Assembly (NCBI GenBank): GCA_937916035.1
Contig: CALGIH010000301.1
Location: 1-16,043 of the forward strand
Direction of reading: 5' to 3'
Length of the DNA stretch: 16,043 bases
From: an uncultured Lacinutrix sp.
GTDB lineage: Bacteria; Bacteroidota; Bacteroidia; Flavobacteriales; Flavobacteriaceae
A program made the position numbers and the translations under genes. Under the pieces are notes generated by a model. It made no database searches. It was not told the DNA's origin and saw only the letters and a program-made list of their open reading frames with translations. This document shows, in pieces, positions 1 through 10,955 of the stretch; positions within the stretch are counted from its first letter, which is position 1, and each line of letters starts with the position of its first letter.

Positions 1-1858
1 CAGTGTTTTCATTATGTGGTGAAGCAAATAAATCGGAAACATAGGCCAGACGAGGTACACCAGCGATGCCTTCAATTTTACGCCATGTATTTCCATCATC
101 TTCCGAAACCTGTAATAAGCCATCATCAGTACCTACATATAGCAATCCCTTTTTTACAGGAGATTCAGCTAAGGCTACAATGGTACCATAAGGAGACGTC
201 CATACATTTTTAAAAATGGCATCTATGCTCCAAACCTTTCCCATGACTTCCATTTTATTCCTGTCTATTTGACGAGATAAATCTCCACTTATTTCTTGCC
301 AAGAACTACCTTGGTCTGTACTTTTCATCAACTTATTCGCGGCTAGATATAATGTTTTATTATCAAAATTGCTTATTAATAAAGGTGAATCCCAATTCCA
401 TTGATAAGCAGGTTCGCCTGCATTTGGCTGTGGTTGGATATCAATTTTTTCTCCACTCAATTTATCATAACGAACAATGCCAGCATATTGAGACATGGAA
501 TAAACGATGTTTGGATTTGTAGGATCGATACGTGATTGAAAGCCATCTCCACCTTGGGTAACATACCAATCAGAATTTTTAATGCCAATTCGATGTGTTG
601 TTCTACTTGGTCCTCCAAGTGAGGCATTATCTTGCGTGCCTCCATAAACATTATAGAAAGGAGTGGCATTATCAAGACCTACACGATAAAATTGAGTAAT
701 GGGTAAATTATCTGTAAAACGCCAATTATCGCCTTGATCCCATGATTCGTAGATACCACCATCACCTGCCATGAGAAGGTAATTTGGGTCATTTGGATCA
801 AACTCCATTTCATGATTATCACTATGAACGTAATTGTGATTAATAGATGTTAAGGTCTTACCACCATCTTCGGAAACTTTTGTAAGAACTTCAACAATAT
901 AGAGTTTATCAAATTGATGTGGATCTGGAAAGATTTCCATATAATATTGTGCATCAATAACCATATAATCATTCATCTTCTTCCAACTGGAACCATTATC
1001 TTCAGATCTATAAAACCCTTTGGTCTTTTCAGTCCCTGCTACCAATGCATATAACACATCAGGTTTTTGAGGAGATCTTGCCAAACCAATTCTACCAAGG
1101 TCACCTTGTGGAAAACCTCCCTTTAATTTCTGCCATGTCGCACCACCATCGACCGATTTAAATGCTCCTCCTTCTGGACCACCTCCAACCAAAACACCAA
1201 AATGTCTTCGTCTTTGATAAGCTGATGCAATTAGAATATCTGGGTTTCGTGGGTCAAGGGTCACATCAGATATACCAGTGTCTTCACTAATATGGAGGAC
1301 TCTTTCCCAAGTAGTACCACCATCAATTGTCTTGTAAAGACCTCTATCACCTCCAGCTTTCCAGACACTACCTTGTGAAGCCACATATACAATATCTGAG
1401 TTGGTTGGATGAATGGCAATTTTTCCAATGTGCTCAGAAGTTTTCAAGCCCATGTTTTTCCATGTATTGCCACCATCAGTACTTTTATAAATACCATCTC
1501 CTTTACTTACCGAGCGTTGCGCATTATTCTCACCTGTACCAACCCAAACAATCATCGGATTGTTCATATCAAATTCAACTGTACCAATTGAATAAGAGCC
1601 TTCATTATCAAAAACTGGTGTCCAAGTCGTACCAGCATTAGTTGTTTTCCATACACCTCCAGAGGCAACAGCAACAAATCGAATACTTCGATTTGTTGGG
1701 TGAATTGCTACATCTACAACTCTACCGCTTGTTTTTGCAGGAGTTAGGTTACGGAGTTTTAAACCGCTAAATATAGAAGCATCAATAGTTTGATTTTGTC
1801 CGAAACTATTAGTATTAAAGAACGAAAACAACAAAATAAAAGTTAGTACTCTGGTCAT
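1..1858 (-). CDS. Secreted VPS10/sortilin-type BNR (Asp-box) repeat protein, N-terminal part
   Basis: The minus-strand frame is open from an ATG at 1858 to the window edge, giving 619 residues without a stop; the C terminus lies outside. Residues 1-20 form a signal peptide: Lys/Arg near the start, the hydrophobic core LTFILLFSFF, and probable cleavage after SFG before Gln21. The mature part is a chain of Asp-box motifs (S-x-D-x-G-x-T-W type), for example STDGGNTW at 126, TIDGGTTW at 177, SVDGGATW at 235, SEDNGSSW at 285, STDQGSSW at 513 and SEDDGNTW at 585, with weaker copies near 72, 329 and 372. Repeated xHPTN/DPRNPDI segments sit between them. This is the ten-bladed beta-propeller pattern of sortilin/VPS10-like proteins, often labelled glycosyl hydrolase in Bacteroidota although no glycosidase activity can be read from the repeats. 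Family members usually have about 900-1100 residues, so roughly a third is missing. It is probably periplasmic or exported; a type IX secretion tail cannot be checked here. Confidence 0.88.
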   Translation of the reverse strand, partial: MTRVLTFILLFSFFNTNSFGQNQTIDASIFSGLKLRNLTPAKTSGRVVDVAIHPTNRSIRFVAVASGGVWKTTNAGTTWTPVFDNEGSYSIGTVEFDMNNPMIVWVGTGENNAQRSVSKGDGIYKSTDGGNTWKNMGLKTSEHIGKIAIHPTNSDIVYVASQGSVWKAGGDRGLYKTIDGGTTWERVLHISEDTGISDVTLDPRNPDILIASAYQRRRHFGVLVGGGPEGGAFKSVDGGATWQKLKGGFPQGDLGRIGLARSPQKPDVLYALVAGTEKTKGFYRSEDNGSSWKKMNDYMVIDAQYYMEIFPDPHQFDKLYIVEVLTKVSEDGGKTLTSINHNYVHSDNHEMEFDPNDPNYLLMAGDGGIYESWDQGDNWRFTDNLPITQFYRVGLDNATPFYNVYGGTQDNASLGGPSRTTHRIGIKNSDWYVTQGGDGFQSRIDPTNPNIVYSMSQYAGIVRYDKLSGEKIDIQPQPNAGEPAYQWNWDSPLLISNFDNKTLYLAANKLMKSTDQGSSWQEISGDLSRQIDRNKMEVMGKVWSIDAIFKNVWTSPYGTIVALAESPVKKGLLYVGTDDGLLQVSEDDGNTWRKIEGIAGVPRLAYVSDLFASPHNENT

Positions 1859-2009
1859 GATTATTTTTTTTGGTTGGTAGCACTAAGTTATAAAAAAATG
1901 TAAAATAAATAAGCTAAAGTAACTACTAAAAGAAAGATGTTTTATATGACATGCAAACTCACTAGAATGCATTAGTTCCGGTCTAAGTTAACTTTTGTTT
2001 AATTAAACA

Positions 2010-2017
2010 CAAACCTA
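2010..2017 (-). promoter_or_regulatory. Possible -7 element for the sortilin-like gene
   Basis: Read on the minus strand this is TAGGTTTG, a full match to the Bacteroidota -7 consensus TAnnTTTG. The -33 side is weak: TTTA lies 21 bases upstream instead of TTTG. The start codon would be about 145 bases from the transcript start, a long leader. A 12-base palindrome, GTTTAATTAAAC, touches the element at 1998-2009. Confidence 0.3.
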
Positions 2018-2122
2018 ATAGCCAATTATGGAGTCGTTTAAATATAGTTGCATTTTATAAAAACAATAATAGTTAGTAGAATAATAAACTGCCCTAAAAC
2101 AAAAAAGCATCCCAATCTTCTA

Positions 2123-2209
2123 TTCCGACGTATCGGAAGAAAAAAGGAAAGCTTCTCATTGGAATACCAAATTTACTCTGGTATTACTACATCTCAGATT
2201 TCTCTGAGA
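2123..2209. repeat. Cluster of three short inverted repeats
   Basis: Three perfect hairpins follow one another. TTCCGA/TCGGAA has a 4-base loop (2123-2138). AATACCA/TGGTATT has a 9-base loop (2163-2185). TCTCAG/CTGAGA has a 6-base loop (2192-2209). None is followed by a clear T run on either strand, apart from an A-rich stretch after the first. They may add to termination downstream of tRNA-Asp or be the remains of a palindromic repeat. Confidence 0.4.
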
Positions 2210-2232
2210 ACAACACAACTTCTTTTAATTGC

Positions 2233-2260
2233 AAAAAAAAGCCCTAATTTCTCAGAGCTT
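2233..2260 (-). terminator. Rho-independent terminator of tRNA-Asp
   Basis: On the minus strand AAGCTCT pairs with AGGGCTT (7 bp, one G-T pair) around an 8-base loop. A run of T follows at once (2240-2233). It starts 18 bases after the tRNA 3' end, where a tRNA terminator is expected. Confidence 0.75.
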
Positions 2261-2278
2261 ATTTGTTGCAATTTTTTG

Positions 2279-2352
2279 CGGTCTGGACGGGACTCGAACC
2301 CGCGACCTTCGCCGTGACAGGGCGACATTCTAACCAGCTGAACTACCAGACC
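2279..2352 (-). tRNA. tRNA-Asp (anticodon GTC)
   Basis: The 74-base minus-strand sequence folds into a full cloverleaf. The acceptor stem GGTCTGG (2352-2346) pairs with CCAGACC (2286-2280), with discriminator G at 2279. The anticodon stem TCGCC/GGCGA encloses the loop CTGTCAC, with anticodon GTC at 2318-2316. The T arm contains GGGTTCGAGTCCC. It decodes GAC and GAT. The 3' CCA is not encoded (the next bases are CAA), so it must be added after transcription. It stands alone, with its own promoter and terminator, downstream of the DUF58 gene. Confidence 0.97.
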
Positions 2353-2370
2353 GTTGCATTATTGCGGTTG

Positions 2371-2401
2371 CAAATATACACTCGATTTTTTATAACGCAA
2401 A
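2371..2401 (-). promoter_or_regulatory. Promoter of tRNA-Asp
   Basis: On the minus strand TTTG (2401-2398), a 19-base spacer and TATATTTG (2378-2371) match the Bacteroidota sigma-A consensus TTTG-N19-21-TAnnTTTG exactly. Transcription would start near 2365, about a dozen bases before the mature tRNA 5' end at 2352. Confidence 0.8.
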
Positions 2402-2432
2402 CGTTTTTTACTATTTTTTCAATAAATTCGTT

Positions 2433-3336
2433 CTAAACAAATTTTTGTCGTTCAACCATGAAAGCAGTGAGAATTCTATTAAAACTCTCGTTAATATTTG
2501 CCTCCACATGCTTTATTTGATATTGTCCGCACTTTAATCTGATATCATTAAAAAATTCATGGACTGCTTTTTCATAATTTTCTTTAATGTTTTCGGCATA
2601 AACATTGATGAAATCTCCTGTTTCAACATCAATGAATCGCTTAGGCTTATTATCAAAATTAAAGTTCACCTCCTTTTCTTTATCAAACACATGAAATAGG
2701 ATTACATCATGCTTATTATATTTTAAATGTCTTAAGGCATCAAATAATTTATCGTTGTCAACATCTGGTTGAAACATATCTGTGAATAAAAATATCATAG
2801 ATCGCCTATGGATATTCTCAGCTATTTGATGTAAATACTCGTAGGTATTCGTTGTTTTTTGAACGGGTTTAGCAATAACCATATTACTTAGTTGTTCCAA
2901 TAACATTCTGTGATGGCGCTCACTCCCTTTTTCAGGTGCGTAATAATCGTAAGCATTACTATAAATACTTAAACCAACGGCGTCTCGTTGCTTTTTAAAT
3001 ATATGCATTAAAGAGGCTGCAGCCAATGCCGAAAAACCTATTTTGTTAAGTGAGTTGAGCGAGAAATCGTTAACTTCAGGATAATGCATGGAGCTACTAT
3101 TATCTATAATAAGATGACAGCGTAAATTGGTTTCTTCATCATAGCGCTTTGTATAAAGCTTGTCTGTTTTCGCAAATAGTTTCCAATCTATATGTCGCGT
3201 ACTTTCACCTTGATTATAAATTTTATGTTCGGCAAATTCAGCCGAAAATCCATGAAACGGACTTTTATGCATCCCAGCAATAAAGCCTTCAACCACTTGT
3301 TTTGCTAATAATTCAAGATTCTTAAATCCTGAGGTT

Positions 3337-3362
<26 letters not shown>
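2433..3362 (-). CDS. DUF58 domain protein with von Willebrand factor A-like fold
   Basis: This encodes 309 residues from the ATG at 3362. A TTG 18 bases further upstream is in frame, but related Flavobacteria proteins start close to this Met and ATG is preferred. Residues 49-78 carry the DUF58 signature: YNQGESTRHIDWK, then KRYDEETNL. A VWA-like metal site follows: D-x-S-x-S in DNSSS at 87-91 and a Thr-Asp pair at 194-195 (FTDMF). There is no signal peptide or membrane segment, so it is probably cytoplasmic. Such proteins usually sit beside a MoxR ATPase and the Bat (aerotolerance) VWA proteins and are thought to act with them on envelope or stress functions; no such partner is in this window. 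The start overlaps the end of the M1 peptidase gene by 26 bases, which suggests coupled translation. The precise role is unknown. Confidence 0.88.
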
Positions 3363-5937
<2,575 letters not shown>

Positions 5938-5970
5938 AATAGGAATATAAAAGTAAGAGGCACTAAAAAT

Positions 5971-6003
5971 AGAAAAGGTTTGGCGCATTGCCAAACCTTT
6001 TCT
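5971..6003 (-). terminator. Strong hairpin terminator after trxA
   Basis: A perfect 14-bp inverted repeat (AGAAAAGGTTTGGC and its complement, 5-base loop) lies 24 bases past the trxA stop. On the minus strand it is followed by ATTTTTAG. It should end most transcripts from trxA before the M1 peptidase gene. Confidence 0.8.
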
Positions 6004-6026
6004 ATAAGCTTATTTGTTAAATTTTT

Positions 6027-6344
6027 TTATAACAATCCATCTATTGCGTCTGTGTAAGCATTTTTAGGAGCTACTCCTACTTGTCTTCCTACAACTTCGC
6101 CGTTTTGAAATATTAAAACTGTTGGTATGTTTCTAACACCAAATTTTGCCGCAAATTCTTGGTTTGCATCTACATCAATCTTTCCAACTACAGCTTTATC
6201 TGCATATTCCTCACTTATTTGGTCAATGATTGGTCCAACCATTCTACATGGTCCACACCAAGCTGCCCAAAAATCTACCATTACTGGCTTATCGCTTTTT
6301 AAAACCACTTCTTCAAACGTTGCATCTGTTATTTCTAATGCCAT
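6027..6344 (-). CDS. trxA: Thioredoxin
   Basis: This 105-residue protein is a single thioredoxin domain of normal length with no signal peptide, so it is cytosolic. The redox motif WCGPC puts the active cysteines at 30 and 33. The buried Asp24 (VDFWA) and the cis-proline Pro74 (RNIPT) are in place. It reduces disulfides in proteins such as ribonucleotide reductase and peroxiredoxins and is itself reduced by thioredoxin reductase. It follows dnaE on the same strand after 122 bases. A full -7 match in that gap suggests its own promoter, and a strong hairpin ends the transcript just downstream. Identification is secure; the symbol follows the single-domain, E. coli TrxA-like form. Confidence 0.96.
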   Translation of the reverse strand: MALEITDATFEEVVLKSDKPVMVDFWAAWCGPCRMVGPIIDQISEEYADKAVVGKIDVDANQEFAAKFGVRNIPTVLIFQNGEVVGRQVGVAPKNAYTDAIDGLL

Positions 6345-6384
6345 AATATTTTAATTTAATTGTGTATTACTACTAATTTATATG

Positions 6385-6419
6385 CAAAATTAGTCAAAAA
6401 AATTTCCAAAGCTTACAAA
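6385..6419 (-). promoter_or_regulatory. Possible promoter of trxA
   Basis: On the minus strand TAATTTTG (6392-6385) matches TAnnTTTG fully. TTTG (6419-6416) lies 23 bases upstream of it, slightly longer than the usual 19-21. It would give a leader of about 35 bases. Confidence 0.45.
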
Positions 6420-6466
6420 GTAACTATTTGTTTTCCTTATGTGTAAATTGATTGATGCTATAAGGA

Positions 6467-9400
6467 CTAATTCAACTTATAAAATACCTGCTGACTCTCA
6501 AGTTCATCAAGTAATTCTTGCGAAATTCTCACCTTTTGCCTTCTACTTGGCATTTGCAACTTGATCTGCTCTTTATTATCATAAATTACAAAATTAAGCA
6601 TCTGGTTACCTTCATGCATTTTGAGCAACTCTTTGATACCCTCTATGCGGTCTTTTTCAAGGTCCTTAATGTCAAATTGAATAGATAGTTTTTTAGCATA
6701 ACTATCCATAACATCATGTAATAATTGAAAGCTATTAAATTGAATTCTAGCCTCTCCTTTTTTTCCTGTCTCTCTATTTGTCCAGCCTTCTTTTACAAAT
6801 GTTCGTACATAAACAAAGCTGCTTTTCATTAAAAAGTGTCTAAATTTCAAATATTCCTCTCCGAAAATTCTGAATTCGTGTGTGTCAACATAATCTTCAA
6901 CAGTAAAAGTAGCCCACCCTTTTCCTTGCTTGCTAATTCTATGCTGAACATCTGTAACCACAGCTCCAAAAGTTAATTCTCGATTTACATAATTCTCTAA
7001 ATCTTTAAACAAAGAAATAGTTGCACTACAGAACGTGTTCATTTCAATCTTAAAATCATCTAGTGGATGACCAGAAATGTAGATCCCAACTACTTCCTTT
7101 TCACGAGCTAGTTTTTCCATAGTTCCCCATTCTTCGCAGAGAGGCACTTCCAGTTCTGGAATCTGGACATCACTTGCCTCACCGAACAGACTTACTTGAG
7201 CCGAATTTTCGTTCTCTTGATGCTTGCTTGCATAACGAATGGTTTTTTCTAAAAAATTAATCCCGTCACCTTCGTCATGAAAATATTGTGCACGATGCGA
7301 CGATTTAAAACAATCAAATCCTCCAGCATTCGCTAAATTTTCAAAAGCTTTTTTATTGGCTGCACGCAAATCAATTCGTTTAGCCATATCAAAAATAGAC
7401 TTATAGTGTCCCTCTTTTTTTCTATTTTCAACGATGGTTCTTACTGCGCCATGCCCAACTCCTTTGATAGCTCCCATTCCGAAGCGAACAGCATAATCTT
7501 TATTTACAGAAAATTTATAATAGGATTCATTGACATCTGGCCCAAGAACATTCAGTTTCATGCGTTTACATTCTTCCATAAAGAAAGTCACTTGCTTGAT
7601 ATCATTCATGTTATTTGATAACACAGCTGCCATATATTCTGCTGGATAATGCGCTTTTAAATATGCTGTTTGATAAGCTATCCAAGCGTAACATGTTGAG
7701 TGAGATTTGTTAAATGCATAACTTGCAAAGGCTTCCCAATCTTTCCAGATTTTTTCAAGCTTATCTGTATCCATGCCTTTGGCAGCAGCTTGCTTAATAA
7801 ATTTGGGTTTCATTTTATCAAGAACGGATTTCTGTTTTTTCCCCATGGCTTTACGCAATACATCTGCTTCACCCTTTGTGAAATCTGCCAACTTTTGAGA
7901 CAATAGCATTACTTGCTCTTGATAGACTGTAACACCATAGGTTTCCTTGAGGTATTCCTCCATTTCTGGAAGGTCATACGCGATAGCTTCATCACCATGT
8001 TTACGTGCAATAAAACTAGGAATATACTCCATTGGACCTGGACGATACAGTGCATTCATAGCAATAAGGTCATCAAAAACTGTTGGTTTTAAATCCTTCA
8101 AATGCTTTTGCATGCCTGGAGATTCGTACTGAAATATTCCAACTGTTTCTCCTTTTTGAAACAAAGCATAGGTTTTTTCATCATCAATTGGAAAACTATC
8201 AGGATCTAAATCTATATTGTGCTTCGCCTTTACAATTTTTACCGTATCCTTAATAAGCGTTAAGGTTTTTAAACCAAGGAAATCCATTTTTAACAAACCA
8301 GCATCTTCAACAACTGAGTTGTCAAATTGAGTCACGTATAAATCTGAATCTTTTGCAGTAGCTACTGGAACATAATTAGTAATATCACTTGGTGTGATAA
8401 TAACTCCACAGGCATGAATTCCAGTATTTCTAACTGAACCTTCAAGAATACGTGCTTGATTTATGGTTTCGGCTTCTAAATCGTCACCATCAGCTATATT
8501 TAAAAGCTGATTGACTTTTTCTAAATCTTCTGCTCGAAACATGGTTTTTAGCTTCTTCTCATCAGCTCCAAAAATCTTTGCAAGTTTAGACATTGTTGGA
8601 ATCAATTTCGCAATTCTGTCTGCATCAAACAAGGGCAAATCTAAAACTCTAGCAGTATCACGAATGGACGATTTTGCAGCCATCGTACCATAAGTGATAA
8701 TTTGCGCCACTTGATTGGCTCCATATTTATTGATAACGTACTCCATGACACGACCTCTTCCTTCATCATCAAAATCGATATCAATATCTGGCATACTTAC
8801 ACGATCTGGATTCAAGAAACGCTCAAAAAGTAAATCGTACTTTAAAGGATCAATATTTGTTATCCACAAACAATAAGCCACCACAGAACCTGCTGCCGAA
8901 CCACGACCAGGACCAACAGACACATCCATTCTTCTGGCTTCGCGAATAAAATCTTCAACGATTAAGAAATATCCTGGATAACCTGTGTTTTCAATGGTTG
9001 CCAATTCAAAATCTAAACGTTCCTGAATTTCTTTAGTGATCTCTGGATAACGTTTTTTGGCACCTTGATAAGTAATGTGTTTTAAATAAGAGTTTTCTCC
9101 TCGTTTGCCTCCATCGCTTAAATCTTCTTCGTCTTTAAATTCTTCAGGAATACTAAACTCTGGTAATAAAACGTCTCTAGCTAATTCATAAGCCTCGACT
9201 TTGTCAACAACTTCTTGAATATTAATAATCGCTTCAGGTGTCTCTTTAAACAACGATTTCATTTCTTCCGAAGACTTAAAATAGTATTCTTGATTTGGCA
9301 ATCCATAACGATAACCACGACCTCTCCCTATAGGTGTGCCTTGTTTTTCGCCATCTTTTACACAGAGTAAAATATCGTGTGCATTCGCATTTTCTTGCTC

Positions 9401-10846
9401 ACAATAATAATTATTGTTTGTTGCTACCAACTTTACATCATGTGTATTTGAAAACTCTTTTAATACTTGATTTACACGACGTTCATCCTCTTGATTATGT
9501 TGCATAATCTCAAGATAGAAATCATCATTAAATTGCTCTTTCCACCAAATCAAAGCTTCTTCAGCTTGCTTTTCACCAACGTTCAATATTTTACTGGGCA
9601 CTTCACCATAGAGGTTACCAGAAAGCACAATGATGTCTTCTTTATACTTTTCTACAACTTTTCTATCGATTCTTGGCACGTAGTAAAAGCCCTTTGTGTA
9701 GGCAATAGAAGCCATTTTTACCAAATTCTGATAGCCATTTTTATTTTTTGCCAGCAGCACTATTTGGTAACCATCATCTTTATGCGACTTATTTAAATGG
9801 TCTTCACAAACAAAAAACTCACAACCAATTATTGGTTTTATTTCTTGAGCAACAGGAACTTCTCCCTTCTCAAGGGCTTCTTCATTTTGCTCTTTAACTA
9901 ATCTATTATGATTTTTTACTTCTTTTACAAAGTGAAATGCTCCCATCATGTTAGCATGATCTGTCAATGCAACAACATTCATATTGTGTTTTGCTGTTGA
10001 AGCCACTAAATCTTTAATGCTTATGGTTGATTGTAATACAGAAAACTGCGAGTGGTTATGAAGATGAGCAAAATTAGCGTTCTGCAATTCAGAAACATCA
10101 ATAGAATTTTTATCAATATCAACTGTTTGCGCCTGTTGTAGCTTTGCATTTATCTTCGCAGAAGCTTTTTTGAGGTTGATGTGCTTTAATCCAATAAGTT
10201 GAATCTCTTTAGGATTCTTTTTTGAATATTTTTCGAAAAAATCTGGTTGAACATCTAACTGTTCTGTACTATATTCTTTTCTTCGAATAAGTTCTAAAAA
10301 ACAGCGAGTGGTTGCTTCAACATCAGCAGTAGCGTTATGTGCTTCATTAAAAGCTTTACCAAATAAATATTCGTGTAATTCAGTAAGTGTTGGTAATTTG
10401 AATTTTCCGTAGCGACCTCCTGGAAGTTTACAAAGTGCTGCTGTATGCTCCGTACATGTATCTAAAATAGGGAGTTGCAACAATGGAGATTCTACATTCT
10501 CACGATACAATTCACAACCCATAATGTTTAAATCAAAAGCAACATTTTGACCAACTACAAATTTTGATTTGGATAAGGCTATATTAAATTTTTCTAAAAC
10601 TTTCTTTAATGGTAGCCCTTGTTCTTGTGCTAACTCGGTAGAAATACCGTGAATTTTTTCGGCATCATAAGGGATATTAAATCCATCTGGTTGAATCAAA
10701 TAATCTTGATGTTCAATACAGTTCCCCATGGCATCATGCAGTTGCCATGCAATTTGAACAGCTCTTGGCCAATTATCTGTATCAGTAATTGGAGCTTTCC
10801 AACGCTTTGGCAAACCAGTTGTTTCTGTATCAAATATTAAGTACAT
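6467..10846 (-). CDS. dnaE: DNA polymerase III alpha subunit with fused N-terminal DnaQ-type exonuclease
   Basis: This 1459-residue replicative polymerase is about 300 longer than E. coli DnaE because of its N terminus. Residues 1-190 form a DEDDh 3'-5' exonuclease domain: DTETTG at 6-11 (Asp6, Glu8), Asp105 in QNVAFD, and His170/Asp175 in HNATAD, all five catalytic residues. After a Lys-rich linker comes a PHP domain (about 258-500; HLHNHS at 261, TDH at 295). The polymerase core follows: GPGRGSAAGS at 645, PDIDIDF at 686 (Asp687, Asp689) and the third catalytic Asp855 in MDFLGL. The helix-hairpin-helix and OB-fold regions make up the C-terminal part. It copies the chromosome with the beta clamp and DnaX loader, and proofreading is probably built in through the fused domain. 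Several PHP metal ligands are replaced (see findings). It is the head of a minus-strand series followed by trxA. Confidence 0.97.
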   Translation of the reverse strand: MYLIFDTETTGLPKRWKAPITDTDNWPRAVQIAWQLHDAMGNCIEHQDYLIQPDGFNIPYDAEKIHGISTELAQEQGLPLKKVLEKFNIALSKSKFVVGQNVAFDLNIMGCELYRENVESPLLQLPILDTCTEHTAALCKLPGGRYGKFKLPTLTELHEYLFGKAFNEAHNATADVEATTRCFLELIRRKEYSTEQLDVQPDFFEKYSKKNPKEIQLIGLKHINLKKASAKINAKLQQAQTVDIDKNSIDVSELQNANFAHLHNHSQFSVLQSTISIKDLVASTAKHNMNVVALTDHANMMGAFHFVKEVKNHNRLVKEQNEEALEKGEVPVAQEIKPIIGCEFFVCEDHLNKSHKDDGYQIVLLAKNKNGYQNLVKMASIAYTKGFYYVPRIDRKVVEKYKEDIIVLSGNLYGEVPSKILNVGEKQAEEALIWWKEQFNDDFYLEIMQHNQEDERRVNQVLKEFSNTHDVKLVATNNNYYCEQENANAHDILLCVKDGEKQGTPIGRGRGYRYGLPNQEYYFKSSEEMKSLFKETPEAIINIQEVVDKVEAYELARDVLLPEFSIPEEFKDEEDLSDGGKRGENSYLKHITYQGAKKRYPEITKEIQERLDFELATIENTGYPGYFLIVEDFIREARRMDVSVGPGRGSAAGSVVAYCLWITNIDPLKYDLLFERFLNPDRVSMPDIDIDFDDEGRGRVMEYVINKYGANQVAQIITYGTMAAKSSIRDTARVLDLPLFDADRIAKLIPTMSKLAKIFGADEKKLKTMFRAEDLEKVNQLLNIADGDDLEAETINQARILEGSVRNTGIHACGVIITPSDITNYVPVATAKDSDLYVTQFDNSVVEDAGLLKMDFLGLKTLTLIKDTVKIVKAKHNIDLDPDSFPIDDEKTYALFQKGETVGIFQYESPGMQKHLKDLKPTVFDDLIAMNALYRPGPMEYIPSFIARKHGDEAIAYDLPEMEEYLKETYGVTVYQEQVMLLSQKLADFTKGEADVLRKAMGKKQKSVLDKMKPKFIKQAAAKGMDTDKLEKIWKDWEAFASYAFNKSHSTCYAWIAYQTAYLKAHYPAEYMAAVLSNNMNDIKQVTFFMEECKRMKLNVLGPDVNESYYKFSVNKDYAVRFGMGAIKGVGHGAVRTIVENRKKEGHYKSIFDMAKRIDLRAANKKAFENLANAGGFDCFKSSHRAQYFHDEGDGINFLEKTIRYASKHQENENSAQVSLFGEASDVQIPELEVPLCEEWGTMEKLAREKEVVGIYISGHPLDDFKIEMNTFCSATISLFKDLENYVNRELTFGAVVTDVQHRISKQGKGWATFTVEDYVDTHEFRIFGEEYLKFRHFLMKSSFVYVRTFVKEGWTNRETGKKGEARIQFNSFQLLHDVMDSYAKKLSIQFDIKDLEKDRIEGIKELLKMHEGNQMLNFVIYDNKEQIKLQMPSRRQKVRISQELLDELESQQVFYKLN

Positions 10847-10955
10847 AAATGGATTTTAGGATCAAAAATTCGAACCTTAAAAATAGGAATAATTATAGGT
10901 TTAAAGATGAAAAGTTATAAACAATAATCTAAAGAAAATTAGTTCTAGAAATAAT

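Larger units (their letters stand above)
1859..2278. other. Noncoding stretch between the sortilin-like gene and tRNA-Asp
   Basis: I find no convincing gene in these 420 bases. The left half contains the leader of the sortilin-like gene and a possible promoter element. The right half (about 2120-2260) holds four short inverted repeats, the last of which is the tRNA terminator. The only frame of any length across it runs into the antisense of the tRNA and has no protein character. Confidence 0.6.

Noticed and set aside
1327-1641. Plus-strand open frame of 104 codons inside the sortilin-like gene
   Set aside because: Lies antisense to a clear Asp-box repeat region and has a His/Tyr/Gln-rich composition typical of a shadow frame.
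2048-2317. Plus-strand open frame of 89 codons ending in GRDSNPRPSP
   Set aside because: Its end is the antisense translation of tRNA-Asp, a well-known artefact. The rest covers hairpin-rich noncoding DNA and has no protein features.
2279-2352. tRNA-Asp as a possible integration site of a mobile element
   Set aside because: No direct repeat of the tRNA 3' end, integrase or foreign-looking genes are visible nearby.
5938-5994. N-terminal extension of the M1 peptidase by 19 codons
   Set aside because: It would bury the lipoprotein signal inside the protein and overlap the trxA terminator. The ATG at 5937 is much better.
6434-6466. 7-bp inverted repeat TCCTTAT/ATAAGGA right after the dnaE stop
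   Set aside because: The loop is 19 bases, the stem is AT-rich and no T run follows, so I do not call it a terminator.
9467-9796. Plus-strand open frame of 109 codons, hydrophobic
   Set aside because: Antisense to the PHP region of dnaE, where the coding frame is certain. The hydrophobicity comes from reading Lys/Glu codons backwards.
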